From NCBI RefSeq assembly GCF_000002985.6, contig NC_003284.9, positions 10,106,001 through 10,170,000 on the forward strand: DNA of 64,000 nt. Reading direction: 5' to 3'. The stretch is from Caenorhabditis elegans. Taxonomy: Eukaryota; Nematoda; Chromadorea; Rhabditida; Rhabditidae. The notes beneath the pieces are model-generated. The model saw nothing but the letters and a program-made list of their open reading frames with translations, ran no database searches and was not told where the DNA came from. Shown in pieces: positions 22,929-33,471 of the stretch (position 1 is the first letter of the stretch; every line of letters starts with the position of its first letter). Position numbers and translations under genes: made by a program.

Positions 22929-25900
22929 CTTGGTTGAGAAGAAGCAAAAGTTCTAAAGTGTCCTCCTGTGACAGTGGGTAGTACCGCTTATGCGAGCGGT
23001 TGCTGTGCTTTTTTGTGTTTGACGCCAGGATGTTAGCTTTCTGAGAAAGTATATTTTTCATGAAAGTTGAATAGAAATATAAATTTTTAAACTGAAATTG
23101 AAATTGAAAACAATTTTCTGAGAAAGTCAAAAGTAGAAAAAATAAACATCAACAAAACCACAGTGAAATCAGGAAATTGAGACTTTTGAAATTTTATTGT
23201 CATTCTAACCAGGTGTTCTGCTGAGAGTAAATGTTCGACGGAGAACACTTCAATACATTAAAAGTAAAACGGATTCCGAAATTAATTTCAATTTTATGCC
23301 GAAACATGTTTTGACCGTTTTATTTTCATACCTAAAACATACCGTATCTCTTCTATTAAATACTAATGAAGACTGCAAGACTAATAAAGAGGCCATAGTA
23401 ATAGAAGAAATGCGCTATTTATTTTGAAAATCGTTTCATTATTTATAGGGCAGAAAGCAGAACTTTTCGTTGCTCAATCATACAAATTTTTTTATGGTTT
23501 GTTTTTAAAATTTAAACGGTTAATATTATTGTAGTATTTTTACTTTTTAAAACACAAATTTTTCTAGTGGTAACGTTTAAAAAGTTTTCAGAGAGAACAT
23601 GGAAACTTTTCGAGGAAAACTGACTTTACGACAAGTCTCTTAAGTATAGTAAAACATGATTTTGGTGAGCATAACTTAAACGCTATCTAGAAATGTGTAG
23701 TTATTTTCAATCAAATTTATACAGAAATATGTATTTAGATTAAATCTGATTTTGTTAAGTTTAATTTGCTAATTTTAGACTCAATCATAATAATTGGAAT
23801 TCAACTTTGAAAAACAGAACGTTTACATAACAAAGTGTTAGAATCAACCACAACGACAATCACGGGATGTCTTCTCTGAATTGGTTAGTTCTAAACACCT
23901 ACTCTATCCTGAAATACCTCTTCTTGACTGATCGACGATGTCAATGGGAGCATAGAGTAGGCACGAGGCCTGTTACTTTGCGGACGTGTCCGGAAGAGAC
24001 CCTGCAAATAGATGATAAATATTATTGTGAAAAAAAAATCAAATGTGCAGAAAAAATGCTCAAAGAAACCCTTTGTTTAAAGATTTAGCAATAAACGAGG
24101 GCATGTTCTCTAAGAGCACGCATTGAAAAAAGCAAAAGCAAAAAAAAACCCAAGTTCATCAAAACCTTGGTCTATCTTCGAAGAGCTTATCATTTCTTTT
24201 GCGTTTTCGTTTTCATTTTTCTCCAACTTTTTACGTTCTCGACAGAACGGAGGGCTGGTGGGCGCATTTTTGTTGCTGTCAAATTAACAACTGGTGAGAA
24301 GATAGGGAGGAAATGTTTCAAAAGACAAGGAGTCCGACCAGTCAAAACGAAAAATGTGTTAAGACATTCAGATTGATTTATTAGCTTTGTCATTTGTTCA
24401 CCTTTTGTTGTGCATCCAGAAGAACCAATCATCATCATCATTGTGGTGATTATAATGGGACTAGATGAGAAAACATTCTCAAAAAAGAGAAAATTGATAA
24501 AATTTTGGGTTTTGAAGTAACCTCTTGTTTAAAAGTGGTCTGTCACATTGTCACGTCTTTGTTCAAATCAGTACAAAAGATGAACAACTTGAAATATTAA
24601 AATGTCGATGAAGCGTTCAATCGGACAATACTTATTACGGAATGTTTCGCTTTAAACATTAAACTTATGTTATGGTCATCTAAAAAAGTTCAAATTTGTT
24701 ACTATAATTTTTTCATTAGAAAACATGAACTCTCAAACAGATAATATTACTTAAAGGAGGACTAACCGTTTGAAAGATTTCTAACGTACAGACCCAAAAT
24801 ATGCTCAAATGAACGAATTTCGTGATGAAACTTTCCAAAACTTTCTGATAATTTTTTTTATGGCGATTCAGAATTTTGACAAAAATGGACTGTTTTTACC
24901 GAAAATCTGCAATTTTCAAAACTGCTCTGTGAAATATAATATGCAATGAAGGATGATACTCAAATAAAAACTAATCTCCAACCCCTGCGACACGGAGCAG
25001 TTTTGAAAATTGGAGATTTTCGGTAAAAAACGGACCATTTTTGTTCAAATTTTGGACCGCCATAAAAAATTTTTGAGAAATTTTTGAGCAGTTTCTTTAC
25101 GAAATTCGCTCATTTGAACACTTTTTTTTTTGTCTATACGTTCAAAATCGTCCAAACCGTTAGTCCTCCTTTAAAGACAACATCTTTAAAACCAAAAAGA
25201 AAAACAGCTTTCAAAATTTAGATAAAGTTATTTCAATCAAGATTAAGAAATTGATAACTAAATCTACAAGTATATGTAAAATATGTAAAAATGGGAAATA
25301 AGCTACGTTTCAGGAAGGTTAAGCTAAACTCTGCTCAAAAATTTCACCTGAAACATTCTGGGAACACTTTTCAGTTATACTGAGCAGAAACTCATATTCA
25401 AACCTATGCAGGAAATAAAGTATTCATTTCAATATTGAAAGGTTTTTTGGTTGCACTATGAACCATATTTTTTTGGAACATCTCAAAATGTGTATTTGAA
25501 ATTAGTACATTATTCTTATTAGATGACGTCAATTGGAATCATTATTTCAAATTTCATGGAAAGAAAATAGCTAATTTATAAATGACTGATGTTTATATTT
25601 GTTTCAGTATTTCAAAAAAAGGAGGTAAAGTGGTTTTTCAAAACTGCAAAAAAAGTGAACTTAAAAGTTTGAATAGTTTATTTTTGCATGCTAAGCTTGT
25701 TTAAAAATGATCGAAACCCCGATGACCTTGCTAAGACTTAGGATTAAGTCAAAACAAACCGATTTCTGAACTTCGTCATTTCAAAACAGTTTTCGTGCTA
25801 TAGGCACACTAAAAGGGCATGCTGAGATTTTGGAAATCGGCGGTTGGTCTCAGTTGGAATAAGAAAACACCATGTATGAATATATAATCAAATTATGGAA

Positions 25901-27182
25901 AACACTCAGAAATGTGCTTCTTTTTCAAGAGACAGAGAAGGGGAAAGGGAGTAGAACCCATACCATTAAGTTGGACCCTAACACCACCTCCGCATGACTG
26001 GGTGTCCGACACAAACATTTTTTGTTGTGATTCAAGTGTTTTTTTTTCTGTTGGTGCAAAAAATACAGGGTTTTTGCTCGATTTAATGCAAGAAAAAGTC
26101 TTACGGATCCAAAAAATCCGCCGCCACTACCGCCTCCAGTGCTTCCACCACCTGAAAGTGGGGGAGCCAAGCCCAATTGAACTTCTGTGTGCACATTTTG
26201 AGCGTAATGCTGAACCACTAATGGCTGCATTATTAATGCTTGATGTTGCCCTGCAGATGATTGCAATCTTCTAGGATGCCCTTCTTTTTGAAGGTCCTTT
26301 GTGACCTGCAAAATTACACATATTCAGTGTTTTTGTTTGTATTTTTGAGATTGAGTAATTACTATCAAGTACTCTCGAAATTTATCAATCGATCCTTGGA
26401 CTTTTTTGTTCCGCAGAGGGTGGCGGAGTTTACAAGCGACGTGGTTCAACTTTTATATAAAGCTTTATAAATGGGACATATATAAATATTTCGAATGCTA
26501 AATGCAAAAAGAATCAGCAAAAAAGCTCACAGCCCCGTTCTTCTCTGCCGAAAAACGCCGTTTAAGGATCGATTGCTAAATTTTGGCAGTATTCAACATG
26601 TACCTTTCTCAATAGAAGAGAAGAAGGAAGAGGCGCTGCATTACATGTCTACTCCTTATACTAAGACTCTGCTGACTGGCCGCGTGGCGCAATGGATAAC
26701 GCGTCTGCCTACGGAGCAGAAGATTGTAGGTTCGAATCCTGCCGTGGTCGAAACTTTTATTTAACAGCATTTATTCTAGAACGGCATATTTTATACATTC
26801 AACTAGGAATAATATTTTAAGTCTTTGGTTCTCATGTTTTCAATAAATGTTACAACATTTTGAGTTCGTTTCAACATGTGTTGTTAAGGAAATTGCATTG
26901 CACAATCAAAAAAGCCCATTATATCCCAGCTTTGTAAACTAAAAAGGTTCATTTAGATAAAATGAATTTTCGACCACGGCAGGATTCGAACCTACAATCT
27001 TCTGCTCCGTAGGCAGACGCGTTATCCATTGCGCCACGCGGCCATGTTTGTTGAAGAAATTTGAGGATCTTAATTGCTCCCCATATTTTTGAAAATGAAT
27101 GCACACGAAGTTATGGTTTGCAACTATATTTATGTGTCCTTGTTGTCAAAATTAATTGAATACTTACCTGTGGAAAAACCAT
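22929..27182 (-). CDS. unc-58: unc-58 most upstream coding exons (three-exon N-terminus)
   Basis: Three exons splice in frame: 27210-27168 (TTTGCAG acceptor; ATG at 27182, MVFPQ), 26305-26105 (phase 0 to 0) and 23040-22929 (phase 0 to 1), which then fits the common acceptor at 3331. The middle exon encodes a Gln-rich segment and a glycine/serine run (SGGGSTGGGSGGGFFGS). The third encodes a basic His/Lys/Arg patch and a leucine run (TLELLLLLNQ). The third exon also has its own in-frame ATG at 23061, so it might serve as a first exon too. Both tRNA-Arg genes at 26.7 and 27.0 kb lie in the intron between the first two exons. If joined to 3331 this would form the longest isoform and place the gene's 5' end near 27.2 kb. 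Confidence 0.62.
23338..23428. mobile_element. small inverted-repeat element (MITE-like)
   Basis: CGTATCTCTTCTATTA on the left is mirrored by TAATAGAAGAAATGCG on the right (14 of 16 positions), about 85 bp overall. The core GCAAGACTAATAAAG also occurs in the repeat cluster at 56.0-56.5 kb, so both belong to one family. Confidence 0.55.
24751..25174. mobile_element. 424-bp inverted-repeat DNA element bounded by TTAA
   Basis: The left end TTAAAGGAGGACTAACCGTT is mirrored by AACCGTTAGTCCTCCTTTAA on the right, with inverted similarity over roughly 170-190 bp per arm (for example AATTTTCAAAACTGCTC against its complement). There is no coding capacity. TTAA at both ends could be a target duplication or part of the repeat. 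It lies in an unc-58 intron. Confidence 0.75.
25200..26090 (-). other. unc-58 intron, nothing recognised
   Basis: AT-rich intron between the inverted-repeat element and the exon at 26305-26105; no structure seen. Confidence 0.45.
26678..26750 (+). tRNA. tRNA-Arg (anticodon ACG)
   Basis: A 73-nt tRNA with acceptor stem GGCCGCG/CGTGGTC (with G-T pairs), anticodon ACG at 26711-26713 and B box GGTTCGAATCC. Its sequence appears identical to the copies at 26971, 39156 and 42649. It has no intron, and a TTTT follows within 10 nt. It lies inside the intron between the two most upstream unc-58 coding exons. Confidence 0.96.
26751..26870 (+). repeat. tRNA-Arg 3' flank shared with two other copies
   Basis: The proximal part (AAACTTTTATTTAAC, CATTTATTC, AGAACGG, TATTTTATACATTCAA) matches the flank of the minus-strand tRNA at 42649. 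The distal part (ACTAGGAATAATATTTTAAG onwards, about 70 nt) matches the flank of the tRNA at 39156. This shows the tRNA copies spread with flanking DNA. Confidence 0.85.
26971..27043 (-). tRNA. tRNA-Arg (anticodon ACG), inverted neighbour of the 26678 copy
   Basis: Reverse complement of the tRNA at 26678-26750 over all 73 nt, convergent with it and 220 bp away. Its 3' flank (AAAATTCATTTTATC) differs from the flank shared by the other three copies. A TTTT terminator follows. Confidence 0.96.
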
Positions 27183-27219
27183 AGTTCTTTGATTCGCTCA
27201 ATCTTGGATCCTGCAAACC

Positions 27220-28500
27220 ATTAATATATACTAAGAAAGTTGGAAATGAAAGATTGAAGACGAGTTAAATTAAATGAAACTGAAGTTGAAAGCATCAGCT
27301 CCGGAAGTTTCAAGGGAGGCCCTCGTGGCCCGGGTGAGAAATTGGAAAACTTACAAAAAGCAAGCAAAAGAAAGTGCGTCTTTTACGCCTTGAAAACGAA
27401 CATTGGAAAAGTTGAGCAGAAAATGGGAAAAAGTTCGGAAAGAAAAATGAATGTTCGTAAAAAGAAAATAACGAAAAAAATGTCTTCGGTTTTTTTATAG
27501 AATTCTTGTCAGTGCATGTCGCATTTTGACTTTTGAAAAAGTTTCGCATTCAATATTTCATATGATTTACAGCATGTAGTATAAAAACCTAAATTTTAGT
27601 ATCTGGCACATCAGTTGCAGAACGAATAATATACATCTAAAAAATTCAACACAAAAAATCTGAACAAAAACAAATCAACTAGCTATAAATAAGAGTTATA
27701 ATCCTAGAACAGCATAAATTTCGAAAAAAAACACATCATTGCAACTAGAAAACGACGAAACAAGAAATTGTAGTGTATTATTTGGAAAGAGGTCACCAAG
27801 TTTTTTGGAGCGAGCATAATGCACAAAACATTTCTGTATCATCTTGATGCCGTCGATAGAGTGAAACGCGCGACCCATTTTTTAGACCCCAACCCCGCTG
27901 GCAGATGACACCAAAGCTTGATTAGAAGAAGGAGCAGAGCAGCGGAAAAGTTCGGCGGGTAGGGGGGGGGGGGGTGCTAAACAACAACAATGGGATTTTT
28001 GACACTGTTGTAAGATAAGTAAGGATAAAGCGAGAATACAATATTTATAAAGTAGAAATTAACAAGCAAATTTCAGAATTAGAACTGTTCGAACAATATT
28101 CCATGTTACAAAAAGAAGTAAGAAACTGTTAAATTCTGAAAAATAACCTGATACTGTACACTTTTTGAAAATTAAGATTACCGGGCAAAATGTAGGATGT
28201 CAATCGATTGAGAAACAAAGGACTGTAAATCCGACATTCTATATTCAAACAAAATTTTATTGTACTTTGGAGAAACTTATAGAAACTTATTCAGAAAACA
28301 ACTATCCTTAAAGCCCTTTCGAGAAAGGAAACTTTGCATGACCAACAAAATAAGAAAAAGACAGAAAAAATATGCACCTTATCAAGATTCTCCGCCTGCT
28401 GTGCCCCCAAATTGTTGAATGGACTCTTGGGAGGTCACTCAACACATTCCAGTAAAACATCTTCACACATTTAAACTAGATTTTTTGATTATCACTTTAG
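27220..28500. other. upstream region of the most distal unc-58 exon
   Basis: No gene supported. A possible 5' untranslated exon ends at a GATAAG/GTGCAT donor near 28381, but its frames do not join to coding sequence at 27210. A poly-G tract lies at 27962. Confidence 0.4.
27962..27974 (+). repeat. poly-G tract (13 G)
   Basis: Thirteen G in a GGGTAGGGGG context on the plus strand, about 0.75 kb upstream of the most distal unc-58 exon. Confidence 0.95.
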
Positions 28501-28507
28501 ATAGAGC

Positions 28508-28579
28508 ATTCCGTGATAATTTTCATTCCGTGAAAATTTTCATTCCGTGATAATTTTCATTCCGTGATAATTTTCATTC
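28508..28579 (+). repeat. four tandem copies of a 17-bp unit
   Basis: ATTCCGTGATAATTTTC repeated about four times with one change (GTGAAAATTTTC), immediately before the reading frame at 28598. Confidence 0.92.
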
Positions 28580-28597
28580 GGGAATCGCTCTCCCACT

Positions 28598-29014
28598 ATG
28601 GGGGAGTCTACGCAAGGTGAGGTCGCCGATTGGGTAATCGAAGAAGCGGAAAGTCTAGCAGACACAATTAGGAAGGGAATCTTAGCATTTTTGGACACGG
28701 ACGATGGTCGCAAAATATTAGATGATTTTTATGCGAAGAAGAGGAAGACTGAAGAAAATGATTCTGAAAACGAGACTGAAGAAGGTGAAATGGACAAGCC
28801 AACTCAACTGGCTGTTCATTAAAAGTCACGAGTAGGTCAAGAAGAAACATCGAGAGAACTCAGAAGCAGGAAGCGTAGGAAGGATACGGATGATACAACT
28901 ATGGAGTTTTGGATGACTAGATCGTATCAAGTAACACCGAACATGCATAATTGGAAACCAAACATTTTTACGAAGCATAGGAGTTCCTTGAAAGTTTTCG
29001 ACCCCGGTGGATAA
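28598..29014 (+). pseudogene. intronless 139-codon frame broken by one in-frame stop
   Basis: From ATG 28598 (MGESTQGEVADWVIEEAES) an acidic segment runs to TAA at 28820-28822, then the same frame stays open to TAA at 29012-29014. The first part is acidic, with a helical start and a basic KKRK patch. The second is basic (SRELRSRKRRKDT) and ends in KVFDPGG. There is no intron. It is flanked upstream by the 17-bp tandem repeat and downstream by an ATT microsatellite. The layout suggests a retroposed or transposon-borne gene relic, or alternatively a real 74-residue protein. I do not recognise the family. Confidence 0.45.
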
Positions 29015-29124
29015 GAAACTCATGAAATGATATTCTGGATGCCCTACTGCCCAACTTTATGTTCACGTGGATATTGATAACTATTGTTTTGTGTTCCTAT
29101 CACGTCTCCCAGAGAGCGTAATAA

Positions 29125-29151
29125 ATTATTATTATTATTATTATTATTATA
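29125..29151 (+). repeat. ATT microsatellite
   Basis: About nine ATT units after a TAATAA, forming the downstream edge of the broken frame above. It resembles the simple-repeat tail of some non-LTR retroelements. Confidence 0.9.
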
Positions 29152-29163
29152 TGAATTGAATAC

Positions 29164-29374
29164 CTCCCAGAAAGTTCAAAGTTAGTGAGGAAATTGATGC
29201 AAAAAAATATGAAAAGGGAAGGGTAGGGTCAGCAAGTAAAGAAGACGAAGACGGAGTTGAGTAAATGTCAAAAGAAGTTATTTGCATCTGCCGATCCTCG
29301 ACAAATTTTCGTTTCCTTCCGGCTCTTCTTCGAAGAATGTTGCAAACACAGTGGTGTGTCAAGATGAGATTCAT
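29164..29374 (-). CDS. possible further unc-58 first exon or separate small exon
   Basis: From ATG 29374 (MNLILTHHCVCNILRRRAG) the frame stays open for 70 codons to a GGGAG/GTATTC donor at 29163, again phase 1. Codon use looks coding. A different overlapping frame on the same strand is also open (29597-29268) and contains MGATCSKK, a possible N-myristoylation start, but has no good donor. The exon ends right beside the ATT-repeat that closes the broken element at 28.5-29.15 kb. Assignment to unc-58 is a guess from strand and phase. Confidence 0.32.
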
Positions 29375-29599
29375 CTGATGACAACCATGACACTTTTTTG
29401 CTGCAAGTGGCCCCCATTGCTTCAAAAAGAGTGTGGCGGACGGCAATAATCACCCTTGGGTCTGTTGCATGTGGTTTGACAAGAGAAGAATAGCAGACGA
29501 TGTCAGTTTGTTGCGAGTTGTTTCGAAGCTGACGAAAAAAGAACAATTGAGACAAGGAATATTTTTGTGTTAAGCAACTCGGAACTCTAAGCTGCAAAC

Positions 29600-30238
29600 T
29601 CGCAATCTGTGGTCGGTCACGTGTTTGGATTTTTTCGGTAAAAAGAGAAAAAACTATTCTTAAAAAAACATGCTACTCTTTTTGCTTTTTCTTCTGAACG
29701 AGAAACTTCAAAGCCCTATGGCATACCGGAAACAAACACAACAACACGTTACAAAAAAGTTGAATATCTTAGTTGTATAAAAATAGTGGAAACTCTTGCA
29801 AGAAGTGAAATTCCTACTCATTTGCATAATAAAATTTGGCTGACTCACTCAATGGTTGCACTTTTAGTGGTGGTTTGATGTGGACCAAATCATTGTTCAA
29901 GAGTATTCCATAGGGAGTTTGAAGATTTCTGAATAACTGTACTTTTTATTGAGTTTATTGAAATGTGTGTATTTCACTGTGAATTTAAGACATTTTTTAA
30001 TAAGTTTGTTACCACAAAAACGATTTACAATATCGATTCCTTTTACTGGAAGAAAAAACTTCAAAATCCAAAAGTTTTCGGAAATAAAGCACTTTCGCTA
30101 ATGGTGTAAAATATTTCAAGTTTACTTTGAAAGAAAAATGCATTTATCACAGTTATCTGAAATCAAATCAATAATACAAATAAAGGTGTCTTAAAAAATC
30201 AATATGTATAAGTAATCACAATAAATTATGATAATCAT
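29600..30238. other. intergenic, moc-1 3' side
   Basis: AT-rich. It contains a TTTATT at 29946 (AATAAA on the minus strand) that could serve moc-1 polyadenylation. No gene seen. Confidence 0.45.
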
Positions 30239-32618
30239 CTAAAAGTTTCCATTTGAAGACAAAATCAAAGCCTTCACCAATCCATTTTTAGGAACAACTG
30301 TTTTATCGGCAGACGCTGCGTTCAACTCCAAAAGCACTTGTGCTCCAACCAAGTTTCCAATATTAGAAGAAATCTGGTTTTTAGTAACATGTGCAATTGG
30401 ATGACCGTCATCTTCGTCGCCAACTTGCTCGATAAACGCTCGAACAAACTCAGGACGATCCCCCAATTTGATATCTTGGGCGATGCGAACGTTGATTTTC
30501 GTGTGATTTATACGTCGGTATCCAGACATGTCACGGATAAGCGGGACCGCAAATAAATGGGAACAGACCCATGCCGAAGCTGGGTTTCCGGGAAGAGCCA
30601 GCACCACTTTTAGCTTTCTTTCGGATGCAGATTCACGGGTAGCCACAGTGCATGGGAGCCCAGGTTTCATGCTCACACGGCCGAATTCGATCTACAAATG
30701 TTTAATTCATTCGTACAACTTAAATTAGAAAAAGCATGTCTGAGGTATTTCAAGAAGTTTTCATTTGTGCACTCTCTCAACAATTTTCCTATTTTTTTTA
30801 CTTCCATCATTTTGAATAACCTTCTTTCCCTTTTTGGTATGACAAGCAACCCTTATTTACGGGTACATTTGCGCTTACTTAGGACAGCATTTCAAATTAT
30901 CGATGGTTTGCTCTGATTTTAGATTATTAGTATTTAATAAGAAACCCTAATGATCAGTTGAAATTCATCTTGTTTTGTTTTGTGAATTGGAAAGGAATCA
31001 TTATTGAGAGTTGAACATAACTATCATTCAAATAGTTCAACTAACTACATGGTTCTCAAACCGAAAAAGTTGCAATACCACTTAAGACTGCAAGATGACT
31101 AAATATTGCAGTACCAAAATTTTTGTTCGTTTACTTTACGTTAATAAAAAACAATTTTGAGTTAATCAACTATTTGACAACATTCTCAACATTACAAAAT
31201 ACCTTCAAAACAATTTTAGATTCGTACATAACTCACTTTGAACCCCAGATGTAACAATGCATTTTTCATATAATCCTGCTCTCCCATACTAACTCCACCA
31301 GTGGTCACAATCACATCCGAATGTTCGAGACACTCCGTCAGTTTCTTGTCAAGTCCTTCTTTACTGAAATTTTTATATATTCATGTTGCTATCAGCCTAT
31401 CAAACGTACTCATCAACCACTCTGCCACCATCAATAACATTGAATCCGTGTTCTTTGAACAGAGCAACGAGTTGGGGAGCATTTGAGTCGCGTACCATTC
31501 CCAATGGAACATTTTCTACCATGGGAGAGACGAGCTGTAAAAATTATAATTCTGTAAATAATTAACAAAACTAACAACAAGAAAAATTACACCTACCTCA
31601 CTTCCAGTAGAGATCACGGTTACTACAGGCTTCTTGTATACCTTGATTGTCCTGATACCAAATGCATTGAGAATACCAAACTCAGCTGAGCCAATCTGGG
31701 CTTCAAATGGAACTATCACATCGCTAGAACGAACATCAGAGCCAGGGAGCCTGGAGAAATATGTATTTTTTAAATGATAATCAAAAGTTTACCTGATATT
31801 TTCTCCAACTTGGACAGCTTGTTTGCAAATAATTTCCGTTTCCTCGCTTTGCTGGTCCTGTCTTACAAGCTCGGTGTATTCGCGCATGATGACAGCATCA
31901 GCACCTTCTGGTATGATTCCACCCGTACTGATACGCACACATTTGCCAATTTCCACCTAAAGGCAATATCCCGAATTCTCATTTGGTAATTTTTTAGCCA
32001 TTAACATCATAATCTTATAAATTTCTATAAGCATGGTTTCAATTGTCTGAACTAAAATTTTGTGAAAATTGCTATTCTCAATTTGGCAGAAACATTTGAT
32101 CACTTATATTTATTGATAAAATGACAATTTTGAAACAATCTGTCAAATTAACTAAGTGAACTTGAAAGTATTCTGCAACAGCAAAGTCTTTTTGGTAGCA
32201 AGTTAACAATATGTTTGAAAATTTTTAACCAAACTTACACGTGTCTGCCAGGTAACAACTGGGTGTTATTATTTTCTATCAAACTCACTGCTCCTTGATA
32301 TATATTTCCAGCCAGCGAAACTCCCACCATTTTCTTGAGCCCAATTCCATCGTGTGCAATAACGGCATATCCATCCTTTGTTGAGGCTGCGACCGGTGGC
32401 ATATCTTCTGACGATTTTACTTCTTCAGCAACAACTCTGCCTAGAATTTAAAAGATGTCCTTTATTTTTTTAAATATCAACACACCGAGCGCCGACCAGT
32501 CAACCTGAATTGATTCGACAATTCTTGGAATTTGAGCTCCTATTTGCTTCATAATTTTTCGTGCCTCTGGTAATTCTTTTTTCGGCCATTGACTTTCACG
32601 TGGGTGATGAGCAGCCAT
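30239..32618 (-). CDS. moc-1: MOC-1, molybdenum cofactor synthesis protein (gephyrin E / MoeA / Cnx1E domain)
   Basis: Catalyses the last step of molybdenum cofactor synthesis, inserting molybdate into adenylated molybdopterin in the cytosol. Seven exons: 32618-32486, 32440-32289, 31956-31793, 31750-31597, 31534-31410, 31363-31237 and 30691-30239. All phases agree, giving 1308 nt and 435 residues, typical for a stand-alone MoeA domain. Visible family motifs are STKDGYAV (MoeA AMDGYA region), GADAVIMRE, VISTGSE, GMVRDSNAP, VTTGGVSMGEQDY and ALPGNPASAW, plus the C-terminal beta domain. The start ATG follows TTTTGCAGAA, a likely trans-splice site. No gephyrin G domain is attached; in worms that activity is on another gene (from memory). 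C. elegans also has the diverged paralogue lin-46, but the intact catalytic motifs here favour moc-1. Confidence 0.93.
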
Positions 32619-33471
32619 TTCTGCAAAACAGTAAATTACATGAACCGGAAGACGAAAAATAATTGAAAATTAATGCGAAACTTGAAAAAGAATAGGTAAA
32701 ACAAATTCTTACGTCAAGTAAATATTTTAAAAAAGGTATAGATTTTGCCGTTTTTACCAATAATCAAACGACGACAATACATTATGTTGAGGAACAAGTG
32801 AAAGACAAAACAACAAAGAGCGATGATGATATTGAGAGACGCAGCAAGGGTAACAGATTGAATGTGGATGAAGAGGGATGACGAAGGTGCAATACCGACA
32901 AGTTAGTGTACAGGCAGACTACGTATTTATGTGCATACAGTTTGATGGAGGAAAGTTAAAGGATGCCTAAATGCTTTAATTTTTTAAGTGTATGCAATTG
33001 ATATACTAACAATACTATTCTTATCAACTCCTATTGTTAGCAAACATGATGTTCAAATATATTCCGGACAGTGATCGCCGCATTTCAAATATGTTGATTA
33101 TTAAAAACAATAGAGAATTTCTACTTTCAAAATAAAAAACTGTTAAAGCAAATTCGACTGCAGCGACAAGCGTTAAATATTCGCTCTCGATCCCGCATGC
33201 CGGAAAATCCGACTTTTCAAATGTAAAAAAATCGTAACGTGAAAGAAAATAAATATCGAGCACGATGTAGTTTTACTTTCCGGTATATAATGTATCAAGA
33301 ACTTACCATTTTGAAAAAAAAAACACAACAAATTTCTGACTGTTCTACTTACATTACGTTACAAATTGACATTACAATTTTAATTATTTATTTTCACAAT
33401 TGCATCAAACACAGATAAAATGAGATCAAAGATTTAAACACGTTTAACTTTTTTTTCCGTTTCACCGAACT
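32619..33471. other. intergenic between moc-1 5' end and acyltransferase 3' end
   Basis: Both genes are on the minus strand. Nothing recognised except TTTATT at 33388 (minus-strand AATAAA), a likely polyadenylation signal for the upstream gene. Confidence 0.5.

Noticed and set aside
27696..27878. Minus-strand frame MGRAFHSIDGIKMIQ with a phase-1 GTGACC donor
   Set aside because: Short, weak donor and AT-rich end. The phase match alone is not enough, although it resembles the other unc-58 first exons.
28382..28464. Minus-strand frame MFYWNVLSDLPRVH ending in a GTGCAT donor
   Set aside because: Spliced to 27210 it meets a stop at once, and the other open frame has no start; at most a 5' untranslated exon.
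30338..30728. Plus-strand open frames opposite the last moc-1 exon
   Set aside because: Antisense shadows of strongly conserved MoeA coding sequence; no splice or start context.
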